Below are positions 9,280 to 16,770 of a DNA stretch of 20,432 bases, in pieces (within the stretch, counting starts at the first letter, position 1; every line of letters starts with the position of its first letter). The position numbers and the translations under genes were made by a program. Below the pieces are notes generated by a model. That model saw only the letters and a list, made by a program, of their open reading frames with translations, made no database searches and was not told where the DNA came from. Source of the DNA: Methanoregula sp. UBA154 (GTDB lineage: Archaea; Halobacteriota; Methanomicrobia; Methanomicrobiales; Methanospirillaceae); contig DAPW01000020.1 of NCBI GenBank assembly GCA_002502245.1, forward strand, positions 65,857 to 86,288, given 5' to 3'.

Positions 9280-10647
9280 TCAGTGCTCTGTCGGGAAGCC
9301 GGCCTGTTTCCACGCCGTCATGCCCCCGAGCACGTTGATGACCGTTTGGTAACCGTGCCGGGCAAGGATGCTTGCAGCAAGGCTTCCCTTGAAGCCGGCA
9401 TCGCAATACACGAAAACAGGCTCATTCACCGGTATCTCATCCAGATGGCGGGGGAGTTCCCCGACATAGACGTGGTGTGAACCGCGGATATGACCGAATG
9501 CGCGCCGGTTCCGGATATCCCGCACATCGAGAAGGAACGGGGTGCCGTCCTCGAGGTGCTGCCTGAGCTCCCGGACCGAACAGGTCTTTGTGGTCCCTGT
9601 CTCCCCCCCGCTCTTGTACCAGGTGCCCATACCCCCGGAAAGGATCCCGGCAATCCGGTCATACCCGAGCCGGAAGAGCTGGCGTTGGATCTCCTCAGTC
9701 TCCTGGTTGAAGTCATCGATGAGAACGATCGGGTCATCGCAGGTGAGGAACCAGCCGGCATAGGACGAGATCCCGTTCCGCCACAGGGAGATGCTGCCGG
9801 GGATATGGCCCCCGGCAAAAGCCGTGGGCCCCCGGATATCGAGGACCTGGCATCCGGCATGCCGGAGACTGTTCAGTTCGGGAACCGTGAGCGGGCGGAT
9901 GAGCGGGAGGTGGTGCAGCACCGGCGGGCCATCCCGGTTGTACCGTTCCATGGTGCGGAAGTAGGGGGGCAGGTACGGAGATTCGGTTTTCCGTGCAGAG
10001 ACGAACTCCTCCCTTCCCATGAGGAGGAAGGGATTGGTGCTCCTCTCGTAACCGGCGGTGGTGAACGGGTGGTCAGCGATCTCGCCGCCGCAGACGGACC
10101 CGGCACCATGGGCAGGACAGAGGATCACCCCGTCGCCCAGGGTGAGGATCTTCTGCGTGATACTGTCATAGATCTTTTCTGCCATCTCCTCCTTTCGTGC
10201 CTCTCCGAAAAAATCGGTCCGCGCAATATCCCCGGCAAAGAGAGTGTCCCCGCAGAATACCATGAACGGCGTCCCGCCACTTTCCCGGTCCCGGAGGACA
10301 AGAGAGATGCTCTCCTCCGTATGCCCGGGGGTCTCGAGTACCTGGACCGAGAGGGATCCGAAGGTGAACAGGTCGCCGTCATGCACCGCGGTCCCGTACG
10401 CAAAATCCAGTGCAGCCCCGTGAAAGATCCCTGCCCCGCACCGCTCCGCCAGCGCCAGGGACCCGATCACGTAGTCCTCGTTCCGGTGGGTCTCAAAGAT
10501 GTGCGTGATGGTGCAGTTGTTCCGGGCAGCAATTTCAAGGTACCTCTCACAGTCCCGGCGGGGATCAATGACCGCTGCCTTTCCTGCTGCGCCGATAATA
10601 TAGGAGTTGTGCGCAAGACCTTCGGAGAATATCCGCTCGAACAGCAT
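9280..10647 (-). CDS. CstB-like persulfide dioxygenase / rhodanese fusion (MBL fold plus two rhodanese domains)
   Basis: A 455-aa protein with three domains, as in CstB: metallo-beta-lactamase fold (about 1-240), a rhodanese-like domain (about 255-350) and a C-terminal rhodanese (about 365-455). The normal HxHxDH motif reads THRNEDY (53-59), so two histidines are replaced. The three residues that hold the single iron in ETHE1-type persulfide dioxygenases appear kept: His54, His109 (TPGHTEES) and Asp134 (FCGDTLF). The middle rhodanese has VLIDDFNQ where a catalytic Cys is expected and is probably inactive; the last one has VYCDAGFKGS with Cys415 as sulfur carrier. Likely role: oxidation of glutathione-free low-molecular-weight persulfides, with sulfur transfer, in sulfide homeostasis. 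Start ATG 10647 has CAGGGTG 5 nt upstream. The phosphoesterase gene lies 75 bp upstream on the same strand. Confidence 0.85.
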   Translation of the reverse strand: MLFERIFSEGLAHNSYIIGAAGKAAVIDPRRDCERYLEIAARNNCTITHIFETHRNEDYVIGSLALAERCGAGIFHGAALDFAYGTAVHDGDLFTFGSLSVQVLETPGHTEESISLVLRDRESGGTPFMVFCGDTLFAGDIARTDFFGEARKEEMAEKIYDSITQKILTLGDGVILCPAHGAGSVCGGEIADHPFTTAGYERSTNPFLLMGREEFVSARKTESPYLPPYFRTMERYNRDGPPVLHHLPLIRPLTVPELNSLRHAGCQVLDIRGPTAFAGGHIPGSISLWRNGISSYAGWFLTCDDPIVLIDDFNQETEEIQRQLFRLGYDRIAGILSGGMGTWYKSGGETGTTKTCSVRELRQHLEDGTPFLLDVRDIRNRRAFGHIRGSHHVYVGELPRHLDEIPVNEPVFVYCDAGFKGSLAASILARHGYQTVINVLGGMTAWKQAGFPTEH

Positions 10648-10722
10648 CTCTACACCCTGTGTGGGAATACAGCTCCGGTTCGTAAATAGGTTGGGACACG
10701 AACAGGCGCCGTCCGGTCACCG

Positions 10723-12030
10723 CTATCGCGCAGAGCGGAGGAGGACCGGTGCGGGATCTCCCGAGAGCTCGCGGGTACGGATCCACTGCACGATCTCGCG
10801 CAGGCTGACCGGCTGATACCCGATGACCTCCGCACTGACATTGATACGGCGGGCGGTCATGTTGATGAACGGGTAGTTCCGCAGGTCGTTGTTATGGTGG
10901 TGCCCGTGGATGATCCAGCCGTCATATCCCGGGGGTGCGTCCGCCGGATCGTGGATAAGGAGGAACTGCAGGTTTTCGTACCCGATCGTGAGGGAAGGGA
11001 CCATCCCGGGACCGGGCTCATCATGGTTTCCGCGGATGAACACGATATCCCCGCGGAGCCGTCTGCGGTACTGCGCAGCCGGAGCGGCATCCCTGCCATA
11101 GCTCAGGTCCCCGAGACAGTACACCCGGGTTGCGGGCGAAATGGTATAGTTCCAGTTTTTTATCAGGACATGGTCCATCTCCCCGCTATCGGCAAAGAGG
11201 AACGGGCGCGAGCAGTAGCGGATGATATTGGCATGGCCAAGGTGCAGATCTGCGATCAGGAAAATGTCGTCCTCGAGGGGACGTTCCGGGTCCCGCTCCT
11301 CGAGACCGGCGTGGTGACGGAACTGTGCAAGGGTGTTCTGCCACCGGGCTGTACTGTGGCGGTGATCCCCGAAGACCCACCGTTTTTCGATAAGATCATA
11401 TTCTGCAAGGATAGACATGCCCCGCATGACCGTGATCCTGATCCCCGTTTCATCGAGCAGGAGCGGGGGGACGGGGCAGACGGGTTTTTCCCGCACCGTT
11501 CCTGCGAGGAATCTCTGGAGCAATCCCGGTTTTTTCGCGGGGAGTTTCTCCGGGTTCCGTGCCTCGTCTGCCCGGCCGTTCAGCCGGGCATAGACCGCGG
11601 AAGCCTGGTCAGCACCGAGACGGTTTGCTATCGTTACATGGAACCATTTCTGGTCCGGGTCCCCGTCCCAGGCATTCTGGCTTGTCGCGAGGGGAGAGAG
11701 GATACCGGCAATATCGCAGGTGAGCTGGCGGAGCGGCTCCGATGCCCGAACCGGAAACGCGATCACGCTCCCGTGCAGGCCGTCCCGTTTCTCCCAGCCG
11801 TCGATGAGGAACGGGACCGGATCATAGCGGGCAGCAGCACGCCCGATTGCATCCAGCACCTGCCGGCCGCTGACGCCCTCGTTCAGGGTCATCGGTCCGA
11901 ACAGGGTGACGTGGGGGTGCTCCTCAAGGAAGTTCCCAATCCCGAACTCACGGGCAATTTCACTGGTAAGCTTCCTGATGCGCCATTTTGTCCGGGAGAG
12001 CCGGATCTCAACAAGGTACGTGGAATCCAT
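10723..12030 (-). CDS. Fusion of 2H (LigT-like) phosphoesterase and calcineurin-like metallophosphoesterase
   Basis: A 435-aa protein combining two RNA-end or nucleotide phosphoesterase folds. The N-terminal 2H domain (1-about 180) has both HxTx motifs, HVTL (40-43) and HVTI (131-134), as in LigT/ThpR-type 2'-5' RNA ligase/cyclic phosphodiesterases. A linker (about 185-245) contains ITVMRGMSILAEYDL and is of unknown function. The C-terminal metallophosphoesterase (about 254-435) has all di-metal motifs: DLHLGH (Asp261, His263), GDLSYG (Asp308), GNHDEPG (Asn335, His336) and HGHHHNN (375-381). ATG 12030 (MDSTYLVEI) was chosen because the 2H fold begins there; the frame stays open to 12174 with no recognisable sequence. 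Substrate unknown; a two-step action on 2',3'-cyclic phosphate ends followed by phosphate removal is an attractive inference only. Confidence 0.85.
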   Translation of the reverse strand: MDSTYLVEIRLSRTKWRIRKLTSEIAREFGIGNFLEEHPHVTLFGPMTLNEGVSGRQVLDAIGRAAARYDPVPFLIDGWEKRDGLHGSVIAFPVRASEPLRQLTCDIAGILSPLATSQNAWDGDPDQKWFHVTIANRLGADQASAVYARLNGRADEARNPEKLPAKKPGLLQRFLAGTVREKPVCPVPPLLLDETGIRITVMRGMSILAEYDLIEKRWVFGDHRHSTARWQNTLAQFRHHAGLEERDPERPLEDDIFLIADLHLGHANIIRYCSRPFLFADSGEMDHVLIKNWNYTISPATRVYCLGDLSYGRDAAPAAQYRRRLRGDIVFIRGNHDEPGPGMVPSLTIGYENLQFLLIHDPADAPPGYDGWIIHGHHHNNDLRNYPFINMTARRINVSAEVIGYQPVSLREIVQWIRTRELSGDPAPVLLRSAR

Positions 12031-12204
12031 ACGGGGAAACGGATATTTATCTTCTTTTTTGTGCTGCAAGGTTAAATTCATGCAGGAAACCTGCTCACCC
12101 GGCAGAACCGGACCTCTCATCATACATTCCAGCATCGTGCCGGATACCGCTGACGTGAAACCGGTGTTAAACATATCTCCATGTGATTCTGACTGACATG
12201 GGTT

Positions 12205-12405
12205 GCTCTGTTGAAACGGGCATGAACAATGAGTTCACACCAGAAGGATGAAATCGCAGATATGAGGGCTCCCCGGTTCAGGGGCCCCTTGCGAGGCACG
12301 GCGGGGCAGGAAGGTTTTCTTTTCATCTTTCTGGCTGGCAACCGCTCTGAAACAAAAAAACGGATTGATCCGCCGCGGGGGCGTCCCTTCGGGAACGGCG
12401 GCGTT
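12205..12405 (-). repeat. Interspersed multi-hairpin repeat, copy C (inverted, truncated)
   Basis: Contains only the distal half of the element in inverted orientation. The terminal segment GCTCTGTTGAAAC and GAGTTCACACC are at 12205-12245. Module 4 follows as CCCCGCCGTGCCTCGC on the minus strand, then the GGATCAATCC remnant and the module 3 hairpin, here GTTCCCGAAGGGACGC inside CCGCCG...CGGCGG. Modules 1 and 2 are absent. The outer arm of module 4 has lost pairing. It shows that the element occurs as partial units. Confidence 0.75.
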
Positions 12406-12607
12406 CATCCCAGGTAATCGCGAAGGTATCAACAATCATCGTATCACACCTGTTCAACGCCATTTTCAATAGAAAAAACCGTGATCGCAGGAAAAATACC
12501 CGCAGACGAACGGGATCGTGCCGGCCCCTGCTGCCTCCACCGCGCCGTTCGACCGTCCCCGTTGTCGCTACCAATCGTCTTTTGTCACCCGGGGGTAATG
12601 GTACTGT
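12406..12607. other. Intergenic stretch before the HAD gene
   Basis: I see no ORF with a recognisable product, no clear TATA box and no hairpin in these 200 bases. GGGGGT at 12591-12596 might act as a weak, distant ribosome-binding site for the GTG start at 12608. Confidence 0.4.
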
Positions 12608-13321
12608 GTGGATCAGGATTTACCGGGGAGGAAAATTCTCAAAAAACCGGTCTCTGCGATATTATTCGATATGGACAACACGCTGTTCGACCTGGTAGAG
12701 GCGCAGATTGTTGCCTGTCGTGCCGTCACGCGGTCACTGGGAGTAACGGAAGAGAACCTGCTCTTCCCGTATTTTCTCCGGCCCGTGCATGGATTTGAAT
12801 CCCATGAGCATATACGCGATTTCATCCATGACCGCGGGCTCTCGGTTCCGGGGTGCTACGATGGTGCACGGCGTATCTATGAACAGGAGAAGATCCGGTC
12901 GATCACCCCCTATCCCGGTGTAGTCGGCACCCTGGCCCGGATCCGGGACCAGGGACTGCCCATGGGGATCGTCACCGATGCGCATTCACGCGATGCGGTC
13001 ATGCGCCTTGAAAAAGCAGGACTGCTCCCCTTCTTCTGCTGTATGGTCACGTACGATCTGGTGAAGGTAAAAAAACCGGCACCGGAACCCTTTATCACGG
13101 CCCTCGATATGCTCAAATCAGCACCGGATGAAGTGCTGCTGGTGGGTGACAGCCCGCGGCGCGATATCGAGCCCGGGAAGATCCTCGGTATCCGGACGGT
13201 CTATGCACGCTACGGCGACCGCTTTTCGAATGGCCGCTCACCGGTGCAAGCCGATTATACGATCGATACCCTGGCAGAATTACCGGGTATTCTCTCCAGC
13301 CTCTCGGGGGCAGACGAGTAA
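12608..13321 (+). CDS. HAD-superfamily hydrolase
   Basis: A 237-aa soluble HAD phosphatase with an alpha-helical C1 cap. Motif I is DMDNTLF with nucleophile Asp21 and general acid Asp23; the cap spans about 30-95; motif II lies in GIVTDAHSR; motif III is the Lys in VKKPAPEPF; motif IV is GDSPRRDIEPG. This pattern matches the phosphoglycolate phosphatase/YjjG-like branch, but substrate cannot be assigned. The start is uncertain: GTG 12608 is the only suitable codon close to the fold, because an in-frame TAA lies at 12596-12598 and the next methionine is inside motif I. It lies 133 bp upstream of pdaD, which has its own TATA box, so co-transcription is not required. Confidence 0.85.
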   Translation: MDQDLPGRKILKKPVSAILFDMDNTLFDLVEAQIVACRAVTRSLGVTEENLLFPYFLRPVHGFESHEHIRDFIHDRGLSVPGCYDGARRIYEQEKIRSITPYPGVVGTLARIRDQGLPMGIVTDAHSRDAVMRLEKAGLLPFFCCMVTYDLVKVKKPAPEPFITALDMLKSAPDEVLLVGDSPRRDIEPGKILGIRTVYARYGDRFSNGRSPVQADYTIDTLAELPGILSSLSGADE

Positions 13322-13420
13322 CGGGGTTCCGGGATTTGCTGGAGATCCTGTGCGCGTCAACCGCCCCGTCACAAACCGGCAGCACCTGACGAATGGTTTT
13401 CCTTCATGCGGTCCGACCAC

Positions 13421-13430
13421 AATTTAAAAA
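13421..13430 (+). promoter_or_regulatory. TATA box for pdaD
   Basis: AATTTAAAAA is centred about 30 nt before ATG 13455 and followed by a purine-rich stretch. This places the transcript start only a few bases before the ATG, consistent with a near-leaderless mRNA and with the lack of a ribosome-binding site there. Confidence 0.6.
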
Positions 13431-13454
13431 GGCAGGGAAAAAAATAGTCTAAGT

Positions 13455-13997
13455 ATGTTTGTTCCGCAACGGATCTTTTTCACCAAGGGCGTGGGTGTCC
13501 ATAAAGACCGTCTGGCTTCCTTTGAACTTGCGCTGAGAAAGGCGGGCATAGAAAAATGCAACCTCGTGTACGTATCCAGCATTTTCCCCCCCAACTGCCG
13601 GCAGATATCGAAAACCGAAGGACTGAAATGTCTCAAACCCGGCGGGATCACCTATTGCGTCATGGCACGGAACGAGACCAATGAACCGAACCGGCTGGTC
13701 TCTGCTGCAATCGGTCTCGCCATGCCCAGCGTTTGCGAAGAGTACGGGTACCTCTCCGAGCACCATGCCTTTGGCGAGACCGAGAAGAAGACCGGGGAAT
13801 ATGCCGAAGACCTGGCAGCGACCATGCTTGCGACAACGCTCGGTATCGAATTTGACGTGAATGCCGCCTGGTCGGAACGCGAACAGACCTACAAGGCCAG
13901 CGGAAAGATCATCAAGACAAAGAATACCTGCCAGTCCGCCGAGGGTGACAAGAACGGCCAGTGGACAACAACCATCGCGGTTGCAGTTTTTCTCTGA
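13455..13997 (+). CDS. pdaD: Pyruvoyl-dependent arginine decarboxylase
   Basis: Converts arginine to agmatine, the precursor of archaeal polyamines and of the agmatidine modification of tRNA-Ile. The 180-aa proenzyme cleaves itself to give a pyruvoyl cofactor. The family cleavage site is clear: VYVSSIFPPNCR, with Ser41-Ser42, where Ser42 becomes the pyruvoyl group of the larger chain. Other hallmarks are the N-terminal FFTKGVGVHKDRLASFELAL, LKPGG, SAAIGLAMP, EYGYLSEHHAFGE, and the C-terminal NGQWTTTIAVAVF strand. Family members assemble as trimers of cleaved protomers. Start ATG 13455 fits the family N-terminus and the TATA box 30 nt upstream. A T-tract follows the stop. Confidence 0.96.
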   Translation: MFVPQRIFFTKGVGVHKDRLASFELALRKAGIEKCNLVYVSSIFPPNCRQISKTEGLKCLKPGGITYCVMARNETNEPNRLVSAAIGLAMPSVCEEYGYLSEHHAFGETEKKTGEYAEDLAATMLATTLGIEFDVNAAWSEREQTYKASGKIIKTKNTCQSAEGDKNGQWTTTIAVAVFL

Positions 13998-14012
13998 TCA
14001 TTCATTCACGAA

Positions 14013-14019
14013 TTTTTTT
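14013..14019 (+). terminator. T-tract after pdaD
   Basis: Seven T lie 16 nt after the pdaD stop, in AATTTTTTTAAA. This is a plausible archaeal U-rich terminator; a shorter TTTTTC tract just before the stop may contribute. Confidence 0.5.
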
Positions 14020-14067
14020 AAACTCGGGTTAAGTATCAACGGGCCCCCCCGACTTCCAGCTCTAACT

Positions 14068-14128
14068 GGGTCCCCCCTGCGCCAGCCCAGCCCCGCCGGG
14101 GGCGGGGTCGCATGCGATTCCCCGCTCT
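14068..14128 (+). repeat. Solo copy of repeat module 1
   Basis: CCCCCCTGCGCCAGCCCAGC, a GCCCCGCCGGGGGCGGGG hairpin and GCATGCGATTCCCCGCTCTGA match the first module of the multi-hairpin repeat, without the rest. It is followed by GTCCCGTGTTTTGCCC (14146-14161), which matches the start of the 111-bp tandem unit near 7691, immediately before copy D. Confidence 0.65.
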
Positions 14129-14164
14129 GACATTTACGAAAAATGTCCCGTGTTTTGCCCTGTA

Positions 14165-14603
14165 GAAATCATTGTAACGTGATTAATCGCCCCCCTTGCG
14201 CCATCCCTGCCCCCGTTGGGGGCTCAATCGCGCATGTGATGCCCGGGAACCCATTCAAAATTGACCCGGTAATACGGCGTTATCGCAATCCGGGGATGCC
14301 ACTGCGGCGGGGCGGAGCCCCGAGAGCGTCAGGTATCTACATGATTTCCCATGAACATCGAATTCTTGCGAGGAGAATGATGGGGGTTGAGACCCCCCAT
14401 ACCCCGGTTATGATATGTGCCGCCGCCCCCGACGGGGCGCCCCCGCGGCGGATCAACGACTGTTATCTCTAAAAAAAACACCGGACTGCCCCGCCGTGCC
14501 CCGCGAGGGGCCCTGAGGCGGGGAGGCCTCGTATTATCACCGGGATATGAATGATTTTGATGGTTCGGGTGTGAACTCCCGTTCATATGCGTTTCCACAG
14601 AGC
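14165..14603 (+). repeat. Interspersed multi-hairpin repeat, copy D (full length)
   Basis: A near-complete element. It starts GAAATCATTGTAACGTGATT and has module 1 with CTGCCCCCGTTGGGGGC, module 2 with GGCGGGGCGGAGCCCCG, module 3 with ATGGGGGTTGAGACCCCCC and the CCCCGACGGGG inner hairpin, the GGATCAACGACTG box and an A8 run, module 4, and the terminal GTGTGAACTCCCGTTCATAT ending GTTTCCACAGAGC. A 101-codon minus-strand ORF (14329-14634) is carried by the repeat and has no recognisable domain. Confidence 0.85.
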
Positions 14604-14617
14604 AGTTTTTTAGTAAA

Positions 14618-14959
14618 AACAGGTAATTCCGCACTATCGCAACCGGGCGCCCCCGCGGCGGGGCGAAGCCCCCGGGAGCGTCAGGTATCCAAATAATATC
14701 CTGTGAAAATCAAATTCTTTCGGACAGGATGATGGGGGTTGAGACCCCCATACCCCCGGTTATGATATATACCGCCGCCCCGAAGGGCGCCCCGCGGCGG
14801 CCTTCATGGACGCTTCATTCGCGATTCCGGTAATCTGCCCCGCCGTGCCCCGTGAGGGGCCCTGAGGCGGGGAGCCATCGTAAAAATTATAAGGTCTTTT
14901 TTTGATTTCCATCCTTTTGGTATGAACTCCACCGGCACATCCCCGTTTCTTTGGAGAGC
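14618..14959 (+). repeat. Interspersed multi-hairpin repeat, copy D2 (lacks module 1)
   Basis: Starts at module 2 (CAGGTAATTCCGCACTATCG), then has GGGGCGAAGCCCCC, ATGGGGGTTGAGACCCCCAT, the CCCGAAGGG inner hairpin, module 4 and a decayed terminal segment (GTATGAACTCC to GTTTCTTTGGAGAGC). It follows copy D head-to-tail and ends 2 bases before the cooC stop codon. The GATCAACGACTGA box has diverged to a CCTTCATGGACGC stretch. Confidence 0.8.
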
Positions 14960-14961
14960 AC

Positions 14962-15723
14962 TTATCCCCGGTTTTTTGCCAGCACCCGTATCTTCTCTGC
15001 AAGGTCCCGTACTGCTGCATGGGCCGGACTTTCCGCCGGGACGAGCGATACCGGCATTGCCGTGAGGTCGGCCTGCTCAATGGCCGGATCCTCGGGTATA
15101 ACCGCTATCGGTCGCCCGGCACCGGTATCCACGGATGCGGTACCGGTCCGGAAACGGTTGAACACGACCTGTATCCGCCCGGGCTCAAGACCGAGTTGTG
15201 TGGCAATCTCCCGGATTCGTGCAATGGTGCGCAGCCCGCGTGCCCCGGGGTCGCTGACAATGAGGAGGAGGTCCGGCCTGCCGATCGTCCCGCGTGCGAT
15301 ATGTTCCATGCCCGCCTCGGAATCGATGACAATGAAATGGTAATCGCGCTCAAGCTCCCCCATACATTCGGACAAAAGGTCGTTCGCAAAACAGTAGCAC
15401 CCGCTCCCTTCCGGCCTGCCCATGGCAACCAGGTCGAAACCTTCCGATTCCACGAGGGCCTGCCGGAAGCGGTAGCGCACATAGCCGTGCCGGTTCATGC
15501 CCGGCGGGATGGTGCGGGTGAACGCTTCCTCCCGCATGCTTCCCATGGTCTCCCGGACCTCGACCCCGAGGGCTTCATGCAGGTTCGCATTCGGGTCCGC
15601 GTCAACGGCGAGGACCGGTGTCTCGCCCATGGAGAGAAAGGAACGGACAAGGAGCGAACTGACGGTTGTCTTGCCGGTCCCGCCTTTACCGGAAACGGCG
15701 ATCACAAACGGCTTCCCCGGCAT
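14962..15723 (-). CDS. cooC: CooC/AcsF-type nickel-insertion ATPase (MinD/ParA family)
   Basis: A 253-aa P-loop ATPase of the CooC type. It has the deviant Walker A GKGGTGKTT (12-20), AVDADPNANLHEALG (39-53), a Cys-x-Cys pair in GCYCFAND (Cys109, Cys111) that in CooC dimers binds nickel, and IDSEAG as Walker B. CooC proteins load nickel into carbon monoxide dehydrogenase or acetyl-CoA synthase; here no such enzyme is visible in the window, so its client may lie beyond the right edge or be different. ATG 15723 is preferred because GGGGGTGA lies 2 nt before it; GTG 15729 would overlap the upstream stop by 4 bp. It is the last gene of the acsV-mesB-cooC unit and is translationally coupled to the gene before it. 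Confidence 0.88.
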   Translation of the reverse strand: MPGKPFVIAVSGKGGTGKTTVSSLLVRSFLSMGETPVLAVDADPNANLHEALGVEVRETMGSMREEAFTRTIPPGMNRHGYVRYRFRQALVESEGFDLVAMGRPEGSGCYCFANDLLSECMGELERDYHFIVIDSEAGMEHIARGTIGRPDLLLIVSDPGARGLRTIARIREIATQLGLEPGRIQVVFNRFRTGTASVDTGAGRPIAVIPEDPAIEQADLTAMPVSLVPAESPAHAAVRDLAEKIRVLAKNRG

Positions 15724-15725
15724 GG

Positions 15726-16766
15726 TCACCCCCGCCCGGAGCGGTTCCGGATGCGGCGGGAGATCTCTTTTGCCGCGCCCATGATCGCGAGCGAGCCGTC
15801 CCGGTCTGCAAAGCGGATACCGCAGCTCGGGGTGATCAGGGACTGTGCATCGAACAGTTTCTCCGGCATGCGGGCACAGATCCGGGAGCGGATTTCCAGG
15901 TATTTCTCATAGAGCGAAGCGGTCGTTTCCGTACCGAACAGCCGGGTATCGGCCGGGACAATCCCCCACGCCACGACCCCTCCCCGTTCCATGTAGGATA
16001 CAACGGCATCGGCATAGAGCAGGAACTCCGTTGCGGTGGCATAGGCATCGATCGAGACAACCGCAGGGTCCAGGTCAAGGACAAACTCCCAGTCGGTGTT
16101 TGAGCAGCAATGGATACCCAGGCCGCCCTCGACGAGGGCCGCAATATCTGCCCATCCTGCCCGGACGGTCTCCTGGTCAATCGGGACAACCGAGGATCCC
16201 AGCGAGGCAAGGTACGGTTCATTGAGCACGACCAGCGTTTCGGAGACCCCGGTATGCTTTTTCATCTCCTCCTCGCACCAGCGGGCCCTGAGGGCGATCA
16301 TCTTCGAAAGCATATCGGCAAGCTGCGAATCGTAATAGATCGGCCGTTTGCCGGCGTCCACCACCTGCATGCCGAACGTCACGGGCCCGGTAACCTGGCA
16401 TTTGAGCACCTGCGCACCGGGAAGCCTGCGGGACATCATCTCGATGAAGGCCGACGCGTACTCTGTATGGAGCCCGTAGCCGGCGAAATTTCCCTCAACA
16501 TAGTCCATGTACACCGTTTCCATGGCACCGCTCTGGTCTGTTGTGCTGTCGAACAGGAGGCGGTCATCCCGGATCACCCGTCCCGGGAGCTGTTCGGAAT
16601 CATTGAACACGATACTTTCCAGCAGGCTCCGGTCCGGGAGCGTGGGAATATAGGGAAATTCCGGGAAGAGGGCAAGGACATCGTCGCATGCCTGCTTCGG
16701 ATCGGTATGGGGCAGCGCACCCACGCCGGTGGCGAATGAACCGGGGGACGGAATCATCTTTGCCAT
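15726..16766 (-). CDS. Core (folate-independent) methionine synthase-like protein, MetE C-terminal/UROD fold
   Basis: A 346-aa single TIM-barrel protein of the MetE/UroD superfamily, lacking the N-terminal half of full MetE. The N-terminus (FATGVGALPHTDPKQACDDV) is typical of a family found beside acetogen CoFeSP genes. Candidate zinc ligands that bind and activate homocysteine thiol are kept: His219 and Cys221 in GIHCCSNTDW and Cys315 in ITPSCGIR. TGPVTFG (126-132) and VLNEPYLASLG are further family signatures. Core MetE proteins take methyl groups from corrinoid proteins; MesB members are thought to use CoFeSP. Position between a CoFeSP activator and cooC supports this, though the exact family and the acceptor (homocysteine or another thiol) are inferred. 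ATG 16766 has GAGGAGGGG upstream, inside the end of acsV; 4 bp separate the two genes. Confidence 0.75.
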   Translation of the reverse strand: MAKMIPSPGSFATGVGALPHTDPKQACDDVLALFPEFPYIPTLPDRSLLESIVFNDSEQLPGRVIRDDRLLFDSTTDQSGAMETVYMDYVEGNFAGYGLHTEYASAFIEMMSRRLPGAQVLKCQVTGPVTFGMQVVDAGKRPIYYDSQLADMLSKMIALRARWCEEEMKKHTGVSETLVVLNEPYLASLGSSVVPIDQETVRAGWADIAALVEGGLGIHCCSNTDWEFVLDLDPAVVSIDAYATATEFLLYADAVVSYMERGGVVAWGIVPADTRLFGTETTASLYEKYLEIRSRICARMPEKLFDAQSLITPSCGIRFADRDGSLAIMGAAKEISRRIRNRSGRG

Positions 16767-16770
16767 TTCG

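Noticed and set aside
9490..10689. Plus-strand open frame of 399 codons
   Set aside because: Antisense to the CstB-like gene, which has clear catalytic motifs.
10894..12075. Plus-strand open frame of 393 codons
   Set aside because: Antisense to the phosphoesterase fusion, which has complete motifs for both domains.
12481..12798. Plus-strand ORF overlapping the HAD gene start
   Set aside because: Different frame from the clear HAD motifs and no recognisable domain.
14165..14959. Insertion sequence with transposase
   Set aside because: No transposase-like frame inside any copy; the internal ORFs follow the hairpin modules and carry no catalytic motif.
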